A stretch of 12,038 bases of DNA from JARRRL01 sp037380725 (GCA_037380725.1 JARRRL010000073.1:1-12038), one strand, 5' to 3'. Counted from the first letter of the stretch, positions 1 through 8,410 are shown. Notes: a model not told the origin generated them from the sequence alone. Translations and numbers: made by a program.

Positions 1-573
1 ACATTTGATGTTTTTTTAATCACTCTCTAGGTAATAGGATATTTCTCAGCAGTAAATTACTTGTCATGAATTGTCAGCGAGGCAAAGAATGCCTCGTTCG
101 ATAGCCTCCCTAAAGCGCCAAAAGGCCTTTCATGATATTCACTGGCCAATATGTTGAACAACTCTCCAGCACATGCGAAATTCGGTCGATGGGTGGAATG
201 CCTGAGGAGTCGAGATACTGAACAGAAGCGTTGCTCTTCATCTTAACTGAGCAAGTTGGAGCAATTGAACCCGCGCCACATTAAAGGTTCCTCTCAACAG
301 GATTACCTCACAATAATTCGCCTCAGGCTTAATTCGGCATTAAGCCTGAGGCGAACATTCAATTTAATTAAACTTATTATTTCTATTTAGATAAAATACA
401 ACAAATCATAAGATGCCATTATCAAACTCGACCAAAAACACAAGAAAAAAAGCAATCATGTCCAAAACCACCAACACAAGCTATATGGACACACGCAGCG
501 TCAAAACCTACGAACGATTACGGCAGGAACCTCCCCCTTTATTTCGCCGCCCGACGCCCATCATACTGCTTCA
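1..573. other. Non-coding left end
   Basis: No gene can be supported here. A small stem-loop lies at 76-98 (arms 76-84 and 90-98, one G-T pair), and a long perfect hairpin at 317-355 is listed separately. On the minus strand a stop-free stretch of about 60 codons ends with TAA near position 58. It has no start codon and no ribosome binding site, so it is at most the tail of a decayed gene. A 62-codon plus-strand frame at 413-601 overlaps the end of the synthetase gene, is low-complexity and is not credible. Confidence 0.5.
317..355. terminator. Perfect 17-bp hairpin, possible terminator or palindromic repeat
   Basis: The arms TTCGCCTCAGGCTTAAT (317-333) and its exact reverse complement (339-355) flank a 5-base loop, TCGGC. 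The stem is perfect over 17 bp. It lies about 220 bp downstream of the minus-strand synthetase gene, so it could end that transcript. However, neither side carries a clean run of T: the minus side reads TTATTGTG. It could instead be one copy of a dispersed palindromic repeat. No second copy occurs in this window. Confidence 0.5.
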
Positions 574-762
574 TTACGCCTTAAAAAAATTATCAACATA
601 AGTAGTCAATTCCAACAGCGGTATTGTAATTTGACTCATGGTATCTCGATTCCGAATCGTGATTGGAGATTCGGGTTTCTCCAAGGTATCAAAATCCACC
701 GTTACACAAAGCGGTGTACCCACTTCATCATGCCGACGATAGGCCTTGCCAATATCTCCCAA
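574..762 (-). pseudogene. glyQS: Detached C-terminal piece of glycyl-tRNA synthetase
   Basis: This frame encodes the end of the HGTP-type anticodon-binding domain of single-chain GlyRS. It has the conserved run GDIGKAYRRHDEVGTP, then VTVDFDTLE, then TIRNRDTMSQI, and ends with TAA. It is out of frame with the upstream catalytic part. The only upstream start is a TTG with no obvious ribosome binding site, so this is not an independent gene. In the intact family this segment follows directly on the sequence at residue ~388 of the upstream fragment. It is therefore the severed 3' end of the same gene. Confidence 0.85.
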
Positions 763-1921
763 TACCCAATTTCATCAAGGTAGATTTAATATCACGACAG
801 ACGGCAACAATGCCTTCATGATTTTTCTTCAGCGGCACGACCGCAACTTTGATGGGTGCCAAATGCGGTTTAAACTTAAGCACAATGCGCTTTGAGCCAT
901 TTTCAAGTGTTTCTTCACGATACGCTTCATTCAAAACAGCAATGAATCCACGGTCAACCCCAGCGGAAGGTTCAATAACATAAGGAATATAATATTCTCC
1001 CGTTTCCTCATTTCGCATAAACAATTTTGAATTGGACTCCGTATTGGTGTGCACGTGGGCGGAAATCGACACCTCATGCTGACCCTTTGTATGGTTACCC
1101 AAATCGTAGTCACAGCGGCTGGCGATGCCTTCTAACTCATCACGCCCATGGGGAAATTCATATTCCAAATCATACGTTCGATTTGAGTAATGCGCCAACG
1201 CTTCACGTGGCACATCCAAAACATGAATTTTATCGCGAGGCACCCCCTGCTGCTCCCACCACATCAATCGCTCCTTCAGCCAATAATCTTGCCATTCCGA
1301 CTCTGTACCCGGTTTACAAAACCACTCTAACTCCATTTGCTCAAATTCACGAACGCGAAAAATAAAATTTCGTGCAACGATCTCGTTTCGAAATGCTTTA
1401 CCTTGCTGAGCAATGCCAAATGGAATTTTTCGAGAAGTGCTGTCCACCACATTCTTAAAATTTGAAAAAATATGCTGAGCCGTTTCAGGTCGTAAATAAC
1501 CAATGCTCTCATCATTTTCTACAGGACCAATATGCGTTTTAAACATGAGATTAAAGTCGCGCGGCTGCGTAATATGCTCGCTACCACATGCATCACAACG
1601 TGATGTATCTTTCATGTGATCAAATCGCATTCGATGCTTACAGTCTTTACAATCCACGAGAGGATCAGAGAAGGTATCAGTATGACCAGAATATTTAAAT
1701 ATTTTCGGATGACCAATAATTGCACAATCTATACCTTCCACATCATCGCGCTCATAGATCATAGCGCGCCACCACGCTTGCTTTAGGTTGTTTTTAAGCT
1801 CAACGCCTAAGGGACCGAAATCATACATCCCTTTTAGACCACCATAAATTTCTGCGCTTTGATAGATAAAGCCGCGACGTTTACATAGCGAGACAAGCTC
1901 GTCCATTGATTGTGCTGGCAT
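728..1921 (-). pseudogene. glyQS: Glycyl-tRNA synthetase (single-chain, dimeric type), frameshifted near 3' end
   Basis: Class II aminoacyl-tRNA synthetase charging tRNA-Gly with glycine in the cytoplasm. Visible features are a zinc-ribbon insertion with C91, C94, C109 and C112; the YLRPETAQ block at 142-149; motif 2 around 176-200 (KAFRNEI, then FRVREFEQMELEW); and motif 3 at 316-330 (EPSAGVDRGFIAVL, Arg323). The anticodon domain opens at about 354 (LAPIKVAVVPL). After residue ~388 the frame is lost and nine unrelated residues lead to TGA, giving 397 aa instead of about 455-460. The next frame carries the rest, so about 70 C-terminal residues are severed. Compared with family members such as the Thermus enzyme as I recall it, about seven residues are also missing at the junction near 757-761. 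This fits a deletion of about 23 bases; a single inserted base is the alternative. The start ATG at 1921 has AGGA 13 bases upstream. Confidence 0.9.
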
Positions 1922-2536
1922 AAAATAAACAGTTCCTATTAAGGTAAGACTTTGTATTTATAGGTAAATATCCGAAAACCACACAAACCACACACGCCGA
2001 TATAAGCCCGAAAAGTGTTCGCCCTCTATTCAATAGAACCAGCAGTTTTGATTCACTTGTCCTATGACGTCTGAGCTAGCGCTCTAGCATACCTCGGCGT
2101 TTCATGCTCTATCTCGACCAAAACGATTATAAAGCGATCAATTGAAAACCGAAATTATCGCTTATATTTGTCCTCTCTAACAAGAAAGTCCCCTAGCACA
2201 CATCGCCGGTGTGGTATTCACCCGAAAGCAATGGATTATACCTGACTTTTCCCAAACCATAGAAACGAATTGGACACGCAAACCAAGGCACTGGACAACA
2301 ACAAAAAATGTTTAATATTATTATGTTACCCAAATTTCTGGTTCCACACAAGCGCAGAACCTTAGAAACACGCGAAAGCGCGTAATCTGACCATCTACCG
2401 AATGAATCGGGACAGGGGGAGCGGTGAGCCGCAGATCGAAAGACTAGCACAGGGCAGAACAACACCAGTCTTTTTCTTATTCTCTGCACTGCCTCAGCGT
2501 GATATACAAATGATGTGTACGATTACAATCAATACC
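1922..2536. other. Gene-free stretch of about 615 bases
   Basis: I see no supported gene or RNA here. Short inverted repeats occur, for example around 2378-2391 (ACGCG/CGCGT) and near 2420-2435 (GCGG/CCGC), but none has a U-tract. The longest open frame, minus strand 2193-2489, encodes a Cys/Arg/Pro-rich string with no family likeness and no ribosome binding site. The right part is the 3' flank of the lipoprotein gene and the left part is the 5' flank of the synthetase gene. A TATAAT hexamer occurs on the minus strand near 2130, but without a convincing -35 partner. The stretch may be decayed coding sequence. Confidence 0.4.
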
Positions 2537-3013
2537 TTATGGATACGCGTTTACGTTACAACCGCTACTACTGTACGTATTCACATCTGGATCTATAGCA
2601 CTGCCTTGGACTCCACGCGCAGCCAGGACAAATGCCGCCTCATCAAAAACCACGGTCTCAAAACCAAGATCATTCGCAGTTGTTGAATTAACCACATTTA
2701 TGCGGAAAAAATTTATCCCACCAGTTGGCAATCCGCACGCCATATCGGTGGCTTTAGCACCACAATCCGACGACAGCACATCGACGCCTGCCAAAACCAG
2801 TTCTCGTTGCTGCGCATCCAGTGACGCCGCTTTATCAATCGGAGGTGCACACTGGATCGAACCATCCGCTTTTTGGACCCATATTGTCTGGCCAGCTAGA
2901 TCAGACTTACCCAGTAATGGGAGACCTGAGTCATTTTTACTACAAGCGGTTAACGGTAACAGTATGAATAGTAACAAGCACATCATAGTATTATTATTTT
3001 TGGTAAAACACAT
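2537..3013 (-). CDS. Small cysteine-containing lipoprotein, function unknown
   Basis: A 158-residue exported protein. The N-terminus has a short Lys-containing n-region, a hydrophobic stretch (about 11-22) and a lipobox LTAC with the lipidated Cys at 24. This is a type II signal peptide. Ser follows the Cys and there is no Asp, so outer-membrane sorting is expected by the Lol +2 rule. The mature part has four further cysteines (55, 84, 93, 152), enough for two disulfides in the periplasm. I do not recognise a family. AGGAG lies six bases before the ATG at 3013 and supports this start. The gene ends with TAA. It is monocistronic in appearance: about 240 bp separate it from the upstream alanine racemase gene on the same strand. 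Confidence 0.75.
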   Translation of the reverse strand: MCFTKNNNTMMCLLLFILLPLTACSKNDSGLPLLGKSDLAGQTIWVQKADGSIQCAPPIDKAASLDAQQRELVLAGVDVLSSDCGAKATDMACGLPTGGINFFRINVVNSTTANDLGFETVVFDEAAFVLAARGVQGSAIDPDVNTYSSSGCNVNAYP

Positions 3014-3250
3014 GACTCTCTCCTACAAACCTCTCACAAACGGTTAAAATCCATTCCCACGACATCTTTTCACAAACACTATTTTATTCAAAGCATAAAC
3101 TAAAACTGTGGTCATTACCGTCGTCAGATCAGTGTAACTTCTACGATATATCTTATCATCCTTTGACGTAACAATGGCGCATTATCTTTATATTCAGTCA
3201 TAAACAGTTATGTTATGCTTTTCATTTACTGATAGTTTTATTAAATAATG

Positions 3251-4357
3251 TTACGCCTCGTACCGTCTTTGAACACGCTGACCCAGCGCACAAATAATCT
3301 CATAAATTATTGTCCCTTTTTTCTCAGCCCACACTTCAGGCGGCAGCGTAGGGCCCAGACACAAAACCATATCTCCTGGCCGAGCATCGGGCACGGTATC
3401 CAATAAGATTGTGGTGTAATCCATCGAGACTTTTCCCACAATTGGACACTTCACGCCACGCACTTCGACCACTCCCGATTCAGACAATTGCATCGGTAAT
3501 CCGTCCGCATACCCGATTGCCACCGTACCAATCCGCTGATCACACGCCAGTCGATACGTGCGACCATAACCAACCGTCGAACCCGAGGCCAGTGTGCGAA
3601 CCGCTATTAATTTTGCTTCCAAGCGAACAACGGGCTGAAGGGGTAAACATCTATTACCGATTGTATCGAAATAACCATATAAATTAATGCCAGAACGCAC
3701 TAGATTAAATGGTTTTTTTATGGATGTAGATATATTATTAATGCCATCGCTGTTTGCGATGTGTCGCAAAGGCGGCATGACCTTCGACATATCCAACACG
3801 CGCTGGAAACGCTCTATCTGTTTGAGTGAGAATTCAATGTCATCATAGGCTGAAGGAAAATGGGAATACACCCCTTCCAGATAAATACCCTCGCAGTTCG
3901 CTACATCAGACAAAAACTCACTCGCTTGCTCCAACACGGTTCCCAAGCGCCCCATTCCCGTATCCAGTAATACGTGTACCGTTGGCCGCTTCCCATAGGC
4001 AATGCCCATCTCAATTACACGATTTAATATAAATCGGTCCGAAATAGGAATCACAATATCATTTTCCACACACAAGGCTACCTCTTCAAGCAGCACAGCA
4101 CCAATAATTTGTATTGGGCACGGTAAAGACGCCAATTGCATGGCCTCATCCAGACTCGCCACTCCAATACGATCCACTCCCACCTCCACAAGACACTGCG
4201 CAACAGCTCGCAACCCTAAACCATAAGCATTCGCTTTTAAGACGGCCATAACCTGAGCTGGCGAAACGGCTTCTCGTATCGTTAGATAATTGGATTGGAT
4301 TTTTGTAAGATTCACTGTCAAAACAGCTCGTGATACATCACTTTCTATCCTGCTCAT
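3251..4357 (-). CDS. alr: Alanine racemase (PLP-dependent)
   Basis: Interconverts L- and D-alanine, supplying D-Ala for peptidoglycan. Numbered from a TTG at 4360, it has the PLP-binding Lys42 in AVLKANAYG, DTGMGRLG (133-140), the NSDG segment at 203-206, RSGINLYG (222-229), the second catalytic Tyr265 in VGYGRTY, then IGYADG and GKVSMD, and the C-terminal YEIICALGQRVQRRY. Length (368 aa) is normal for the family. ATG at 4357 is preferred over the TTG one codon earlier because AGGTG sits six bases upstream of that ATG. One oddity is Leu131 in HVLLDTGM, where most family members have the carbamylated Lys. The HG of the usual YGHG is also LG. The start codon overlaps the stop of a decayed upstream frame. 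The gene appears intact and ends with TAA. Confidence 0.93.
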   Translation of the reverse strand: MSRIESDVSRAVLTVNLTKIQSNYLTIREAVSPAQVMAVLKANAYGLGLRAVAQCLVEVGVDRIGVASLDEAMQLASLPCPIQIIGAVLLEEVALCVENDIVIPISDRFILNRVIEMGIAYGKRPTVHVLLDTGMGRLGTVLEQASEFLSDVANCEGIYLEGVYSHFPSAYDDIEFSLKQIERFQRVLDMSKVMPPLRHIANSDGINNISTSIKKPFNLVRSGINLYGYFDTIGNRCLPLQPVVRLEAKLIAVRTLASGSTVGYGRTYRLACDQRIGTVAIGYADGLPMQLSESGVVEVRGVKCPIVGKVSMDYTTILLDTVPDARPGDMVLCLGPTLPPEVWAEKKGTIIYEIICALGQRVQRRYEA

Positions 4358-4756
4358 CAAGCACCTATAACTCTTGTTTCATTCATCGCTATCGGACACG
4401 CAAATGGCAGCTTGTCACATTCAATTTTTACGACCGGCACAGCACCAACGCTTGTCAAAGTTCTCAACACCAACAGAGATGTGGACACATCCAAACATAA
4501 GCCGTTGATACGTTTACCGTTCACATAAACTCAGACATCGGGTAATCCATGAGCAATTTTTCTTGACGGTTTAAGTATAAACACCGTTAAATACAGACAT
4601 GAGGCGCTACCTCTTCCTTAACCCCGAGATGCTTATCCGGAAATGAAACGCTCATCACCACACTGACTTCATGTGCTGAACGCGCCTTTTCTCGTGTTAC
4701 GGTGAACACGCTCAACAGCAATACCCATCGGACATAGACTTTATCCTTCCACCTAA
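4357..4756 (-). pseudogene. Possible decayed gene upstream of alr
   Basis: Two minus-strand open stretches line up end to end. The first runs from about 4756 to a TAA at 4587-4589 and reads like a protein with a hydrophobic start (VYVRWVLLLSVFTV). After a frame change, the second reads TVFILKPSRKIAHGLPDV, then a TGA at 4531-4533. It continues as VYVNGKRINGLCLDVS and ends with TGA at 4357-4359, overlapping the A of the alr ATG. A TGATG overlap is typical of translationally coupled genes, which is the best reason to suspect a former gene here. I do not recognise a family. With one frame change and one internal stop it cannot be functional as read. Chance open frames of this length are common, so confidence is low. 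Confidence 0.3.
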
Positions 4757-4764
4757 TTCAAGAC

Positions 4765-4772
4765 AAGGAGGG
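4765..4772 (+). promoter_or_regulatory. Strong Shine-Dalgarno sequence
   Basis: AAGGAGGG lies four bases before the ATG at 4777. It is the strongest ribosome binding site in the window and is the main evidence that the unknown plus-strand gene was selected for translation from this start. Confidence 0.7.
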
Positions 4773-4776
4773 TCGC

Positions 4777-5331
4777 ATGACGGCACACAATCATCTTATT
4801 GTGCATGATCTCAACAACGTTGTGTACGACATACTGACTTCACACATCATTTTGCATGAAGCGATTTCAACGATCAAAAATCAACCAATCATTAAATTTA
4901 AGCTCCCCGCCCCCTTTCAAGCAGAATACGTCAAATTTCAGCAACATATCATTGCCTTTCATCAAGATACTCACCTGTATGAATGTACCATGAATACACT
5001 GCAGCTGTTATGTGGAATGGCTTCCCGAATGACGCACACAGGTATCAGACTGTATCCCGTAGCTCATCGACTGGATCATGTGCCTTCCAATACAACAACA
5101 CATACTCAAGATCTGCGAAAATTAAAAAATTTGTTAATCGACTTACAACGCAGCGTTATCTCTCATCAACCCAGTGATCTTTCTACTTTCTGGAAAATGA
5201 CACAAATACACCAAGCGCTTACGAACTTCTTAGATATAAATATGGGGAAAACACTTTTACGATTTAACACAATGGGAGCAACGCTTAGTACAACGCCGCA
5301 TCATACGTCGAACATTCACAATTACATCTAG
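4777..5331 (+). pseudogene. Unknown protein, N-terminal part, ending at in-frame amber codon
   Basis: An open frame of 184 codons starts at an ATG with a strong Shine-Dalgarno and stops at TAG 5329-5331. The same frame then continues for another 202 codons to TGA at 5937, so the two parts are almost certainly one gene of 387 codons. The product is predicted helical, His- and Thr-rich, with no signal peptide or membrane segment, and I recognise no family. TAG ends at least two other genes here (HDOD and the large lipoprotein), so reassignment of UAG is unlikely. A nonsense mutation, for example from CAG, or a base error is more likely. It is the only plus-strand gene in the window and runs convergent with the HDOD gene. 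Confidence 0.6.
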
Positions 5332-5937
5332 CACTGGCAAGAGTTGGTACAGAATCTGAAACACGACATCGCCTATACCATTGCCACACACGCATCGGAA
5401 ACCTGGCTCTGTCGTTTCAACATCGATCGTTCTTATTTTTCTGACCCTCGTATTGGTACCGTATTGCTGAACACAGAACTTCATTATCATACCCAGGACA
5501 ATCACACCCAAGACAACACCAGCTGTACCTGGGAAGGTAAAATACGTTCATTAATTTATGCTGTAGAAAAACAAACGCAGTACTGTCATAAATTTCTGTG
5601 CAATCAATCCGGTAAACCCCTAGAAACGGCTGTGATGCTTTTGCTCATTGAGCAAATCAATCATTTAACTAAATCGACTAAAAAAGCGCAACAGCACATT
5701 GCCATTCTTGCCGCAAACATGGATCAACTCCATGGCGGCTTTGACCAGCTACTTCACTCATCACAAGCACAGCATCCGAATTTTTTCCAAGAAGAAATTC
5801 GAAACCACATATACTTTTGGGACAATATTCACGTTCTGTGCCAAGCAGGCTTATCATTGGTCTTGCAATTCACACACAATCACGATACGATCAAGCCTCC
5901 GGCTCACCCGTATGAATTTGAATTGCTGACAACATGA
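5332..5937 (+). pseudogene. Unknown protein, C-terminal part, in frame after amber codon
   Basis: This is the continuation of the same frame after TAG 5329-5331, ending with TGA at 5935-5937. The first Met after the amber codon would be a GTG/TTG-type start near 5344. No good Shine-Dalgarno precedes it, so separate translation is doubtful. The product is soluble-looking, mostly helical, with Leu/Ile heptad-like patches in the stretch around LIYAVEKQTQYC and LLLIEQINHLTKSTKKAQQH that may form coiled coils. A short tandem repeat of HTQDN is encoded at 5488-5517. Only 46 bp separate its end from the end of the opposing HDOD gene, with no terminator hairpin between them. Function is unknown. Confidence 0.55.
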
Positions 5938-5983
5938 TTAGAAGGGATAATCGTACATTTTCCTGCAACACGGCACGATATAC

Positions 5984-6814
5984 CTATGCCGCTAACAGCA
6001 AATCAATATCGTCCTCGGCTTCACATAACTTCGACATTCCCTTAAAAACACCATAGGTGTCGAGCCGCAATGCATCCACCATATCTTTTTTTAAAGTAGA
6101 AATGGTATCTTCTATCGAAACCTGATGATCTAAATGCTCATGGATTATTAATGCCAATTTAATAATTGCCGCATAAGGCGAGAACGGTTCGGCTTGCATG
6201 GGCTCATGCTGACGCAACAGCGCTTCTTGTATCACCGATGGAAAACACCACATTTTTGCCAAACGAGCTGCCACCTCGTCGCACTCATATCCAAATATTT
6301 CTCGCTGTTTTTGACGTGAATCTTCGTTCGGTTCTAACGCGCTGGCCAGGCATTGCATCTGTTCCTTATTCCCAAAATACATCAAAGCTATACCTATTTT
6401 ATGTAATAAACCACACGTAAAAGCGGTCTCCGCATCCACGTCGGCTGCACAGTTAGCTAAAATTTTTGATGTGTTCGCAATGAGAAAACTGTCGCGCCAA
6501 AATTGCTTCATATTCAAACCGGATATGTGCGACATCGTCGCGCTGACCCCAGATGAAATAACCAGCGTTTTTAGAACATCAACTCCCAAAAGCACCACAG
6601 CTGAATCAATGGACGTCACGTGGCGACCCACACCATATCGAGCCGAATTCGCCAAACGCAACACTTTCGCCGCAATCACGGGATCAGTCTGAATGCGTGC
6701 AGAAATGTCCATTGCCGATTCCGAATCGCTCGAGAAGCTCATTATAAGTTCTTGTACGACTTTTGGAATACTGGGCAATTCGTAAACATGTTTTAGCAGG
6801 GTTTCAATGGACAT
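5984..6814 (-). CDS. Stand-alone HDOD-domain protein
   Basis: The HDOD family consists of catalytically inactive relatives of HD phosphohydrolases, used in signalling and in control of motility, biofilm or stress. The family signature is present in order: LPSIPKVVQEL (13-23), the block TDPVIAAKVLRLANSARYG (43-60), the SIDSAVVLLG helix (68-77), FW at 105-106, GLLHKIG (135-141), a FGYE segment and the WCFPSVIQEALLRQHEP segment. Position 139 is Lys where true HD enzymes have the metal-binding Asp, as expected of HDOD. At 276 residues there is room for the HDOD domain alone, with no GGDEF, EAL or receiver domain, so any signal must come from a partner. ATG 6814 is chosen because GAGGAG lies six bases upstream; an earlier ATG at 6850 lacks a site. 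It ends with TAG. Confidence 0.88.
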   Translation of the reverse strand: MSIETLLKHVYELPSIPKVVQELIMSFSSDSESAMDISARIQTDPVIAAKVLRLANSARYGVGRHVTSIDSAVVLLGVDVLKTLVISSGVSATMSHISGLNMKQFWRDSFLIANTSKILANCAADVDAETAFTCGLLHKIGIALMYFGNKEQMQCLASALEPNEDSRQKQREIFGYECDEVAARLAKMWCFPSVIQEALLRQHEPMQAEPFSPYAAIIKLALIIHEHLDHQVSIEDTISTLKKDMVDALRLDTYGVFKGMSKLCEAEDDIDLLLAA

Positions 6815-7050
6815 CTTGTTCTCCTCAGGGACCGGTCGCAATCTGAACACGCTTAACCATGCTGCATGCAGTCGATACCCTTGCCCACAGCAAAATCCAC
6901 CCGTTCATCTAAACAGTTTAGAGCATTCTCGTAGACAGCACTGTCTCGTTCTCAAGCAGCACATCAACGACCCAGAGCAAAACAGAAAAGCCATTAATCA
7001 AAAAATTATATCAAAATACACTATCATTATAACATCATGAATGCGTCGTA
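6815..7050. promoter_or_regulatory. Intergenic region with two close palindromes upstream of the HDOD gene
   Basis: TCTAAACAGTTTAGA (6908-6922) is a perfect inverted repeat with a one-base centre. AGACAGCACTGTCT (6933-6946) has 6-base arms around a 2-base centre. Their centres are about 25 bp apart and 100-130 bp upstream of the HDOD start. Paired palindromes in this position resemble operators, but no regulator can be named. Two TATAAT-like hexamers lie on the minus strand near 7005-7035 without clear -35 partners. No U-tract hairpin marks the end of the outer-membrane protein gene that finishes at 7051. Confidence 0.3.
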
Positions 7051-8397
7051 TTAAAAATACCAGGAAAACGCTGCAACCAGCGAAAGATATTTAGCTGAAC
7101 TCACATCCGAGCTATCCGTCACCAATCGGATTTTAGCTAAACGGTGATACAACTCTAACCCAAACGCTTGTACATCGGGGTACCATTCCACACCAATCCA
7201 TTGCCCAAAATCGGCCCGTACATGCCAAAATGTATACGTATGATAATCTTCTACGTAACCCGATATGGCCCACCAACTTCCCGGCGTATAGTGAGTGGAA
7301 AAACGCGTTTGAGACGTGAGCTTTTGTATAAACCGTTCATTTCGTACGTTAATAGAACTGTTGGCGGTGCGCAGCTCAGCAAGTATATCCGGTACAACTG
7401 CAGCCGGATCATCTGGATTTTCGGAATTGGTGGCTTGAAAAAACTGACCAGAGAAACGTCGTATTATATCTTGCTCAACAAATTGATCAAACATATCCAG
7501 CGCCTGTATAGCGGCTTGCGTTGCCGTAAACGATGCTGTGGTAGCAGGACTGTTTTGCCATACTATACGAGAATACCAATCCCGTATATCGAGCTTCATC
7601 CCCCATCGGGCGTTGATCTGCCACCTCAACGCCACATCTAAGGTAAACCCTTCACCACGTGGTCCGAAGAGCGCTACATCACTGAATTCATCGCGTTCAT
7701 CTTCACGCAACGCTGGTTCATAATAATAATAATCTGCAACACCTTGTAGAGTAGAAGTAACCACGACTTCGCGAATGTCGGCACTGACTTGCAAGAGCTC
7801 ATCACCCAGCACGACCAAATCATCTGCCGTTTCAATATCATCCACCCGCGATTTGTACTCCGGCGCTAATCCTTCGATACGAGCAATGGCCTCCTCATTT
7901 AAGGCGCCACGGTTTGTATTAACTTGTAGGCTACCACTGTAAAACTGCTGAGATTTCAGCCATGACAAACCCATCTCGACCGACAGACCAGGACGTATCG
8001 AGAAAGATCGAGCCACTCGAATACCCGCACTGCGCAAATGTTCTACAGCCAATTCAATATCACGCGGCAGCATGGCATCAAGAATTTGACCTCGTTCAAT
8101 CTGATAATTTAGCAAGGCTGTATCGTAGCTAAAAGCCAGATCGTAATCGTACCGCAACACACGACCAACACGCCACGGACCATACTGGACACCAATCTCG
8201 GCTAAATCATGCGTTAACGCCGACTGGCCCACTTCGAGCGTACCACTGAAATTATCAATAAAACCATCAATACTCATGACTTCAGAATACGTTACGCTTT
8301 CAATTTGGGTATACACGCCCCATGACGCTCGAGCAAATGCACAGTCATGCGCCATAATGCTTGTCAGAAAAATCGTCACCACCACAGCTCGACTCAT
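7051..8397 (-). CDS. Predicted outer-membrane beta-barrel protein
   Basis: A 448-residue exported protein. The N-terminus MSRAVVVTIFLTSIMAHDC is a Sec signal peptide with likely cleavage after AFA (22). The C-terminus ends in alternating residues and a terminal Phe (AAFSWYF), the usual recognition signal for the BAM machinery. Between these are amphipathic, aromatic-rich strands plus a helical, acidic middle part (about 170-230) and a second helical part (about 290-350), which could be periplasmic or plug-like. The pattern recalls the loosely defined TraF-like/DUF5723 barrel proteins, but I cannot confirm that. ATG 8397 is chosen because GGAGAGG lies just upstream and the signal peptide begins there. 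An earlier start at 8448 would translate through the terminator hairpin. It follows the lipoprotein gene by 80 bp and probably works with it. Confidence 0.8.
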   Translation of the reverse strand: MSRAVVVTIFLTSIMAHDCAFARASWGVYTQIESVTYSEVMSIDGFIDNFSGTLEVGQSALTHDLAEIGVQYGPWRVGRVLRYDYDLAFSYDTALLNYQIERGQILDAMLPRDIELAVEHLRSAGIRVARSFSIRPGLSVEMGLSWLKSQQFYSGSLQVNTNRGALNEEAIARIEGLAPEYKSRVDDIETADDLVVLGDELLQVSADIREVVVTSTLQGVADYYYYEPALREDERDEFSDVALFGPRGEGFTLDVALRWQINARWGMKLDIRDWYSRIVWQNSPATTASFTATQAAIQALDMFDQFVEQDIIRRFSGQFFQATNSENPDDPAAVVPDILAELRTANSSINVRNERFIQKLTSQTRFSTHYTPGSWWAISGYVEDYHTYTFWHVRADFGQWIGVEWYPDVQAFGLELYHRLAKIRLVTDSSDVSSAKYLSLVAAFSWYF

Positions 8398-8410
8398 TTT
8401 CCTCTCCCTC

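Noticed and set aside
58..240. Minus-strand stop-free stretch ending in FFASLTIHDK
   Set aside because: It reads somewhat protein-like, but it has no start codon and follows a stop closely, and about 60 open codons are expected by chance in a window this size.
413..601. Plus-strand 62-codon frame with ATG
   Set aside because: Low-complexity Lys/Thr/Asn-rich product, no ribosome binding site, and it overlaps the end of the synthetase gene.
2060..2100. TAGCTCAG-like string on the minus strand resembling a tRNA D-arm
   Set aside because: No matching GAGC arm, anticodon stem or acceptor stem could be folded around it.
2193..2489. Minus-strand 98-codon frame
   Set aside because: Composition is Cys/Arg/Pro-rich and unlike neighbouring genes; no Shine-Dalgarno and no family resemblance.
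5329..5331. UAG recoded as an amino acid (pyrrolysine-like)
   Set aside because: The HDOD gene and the large lipoprotein both end naturally at TAG, and no recoding element is visible.
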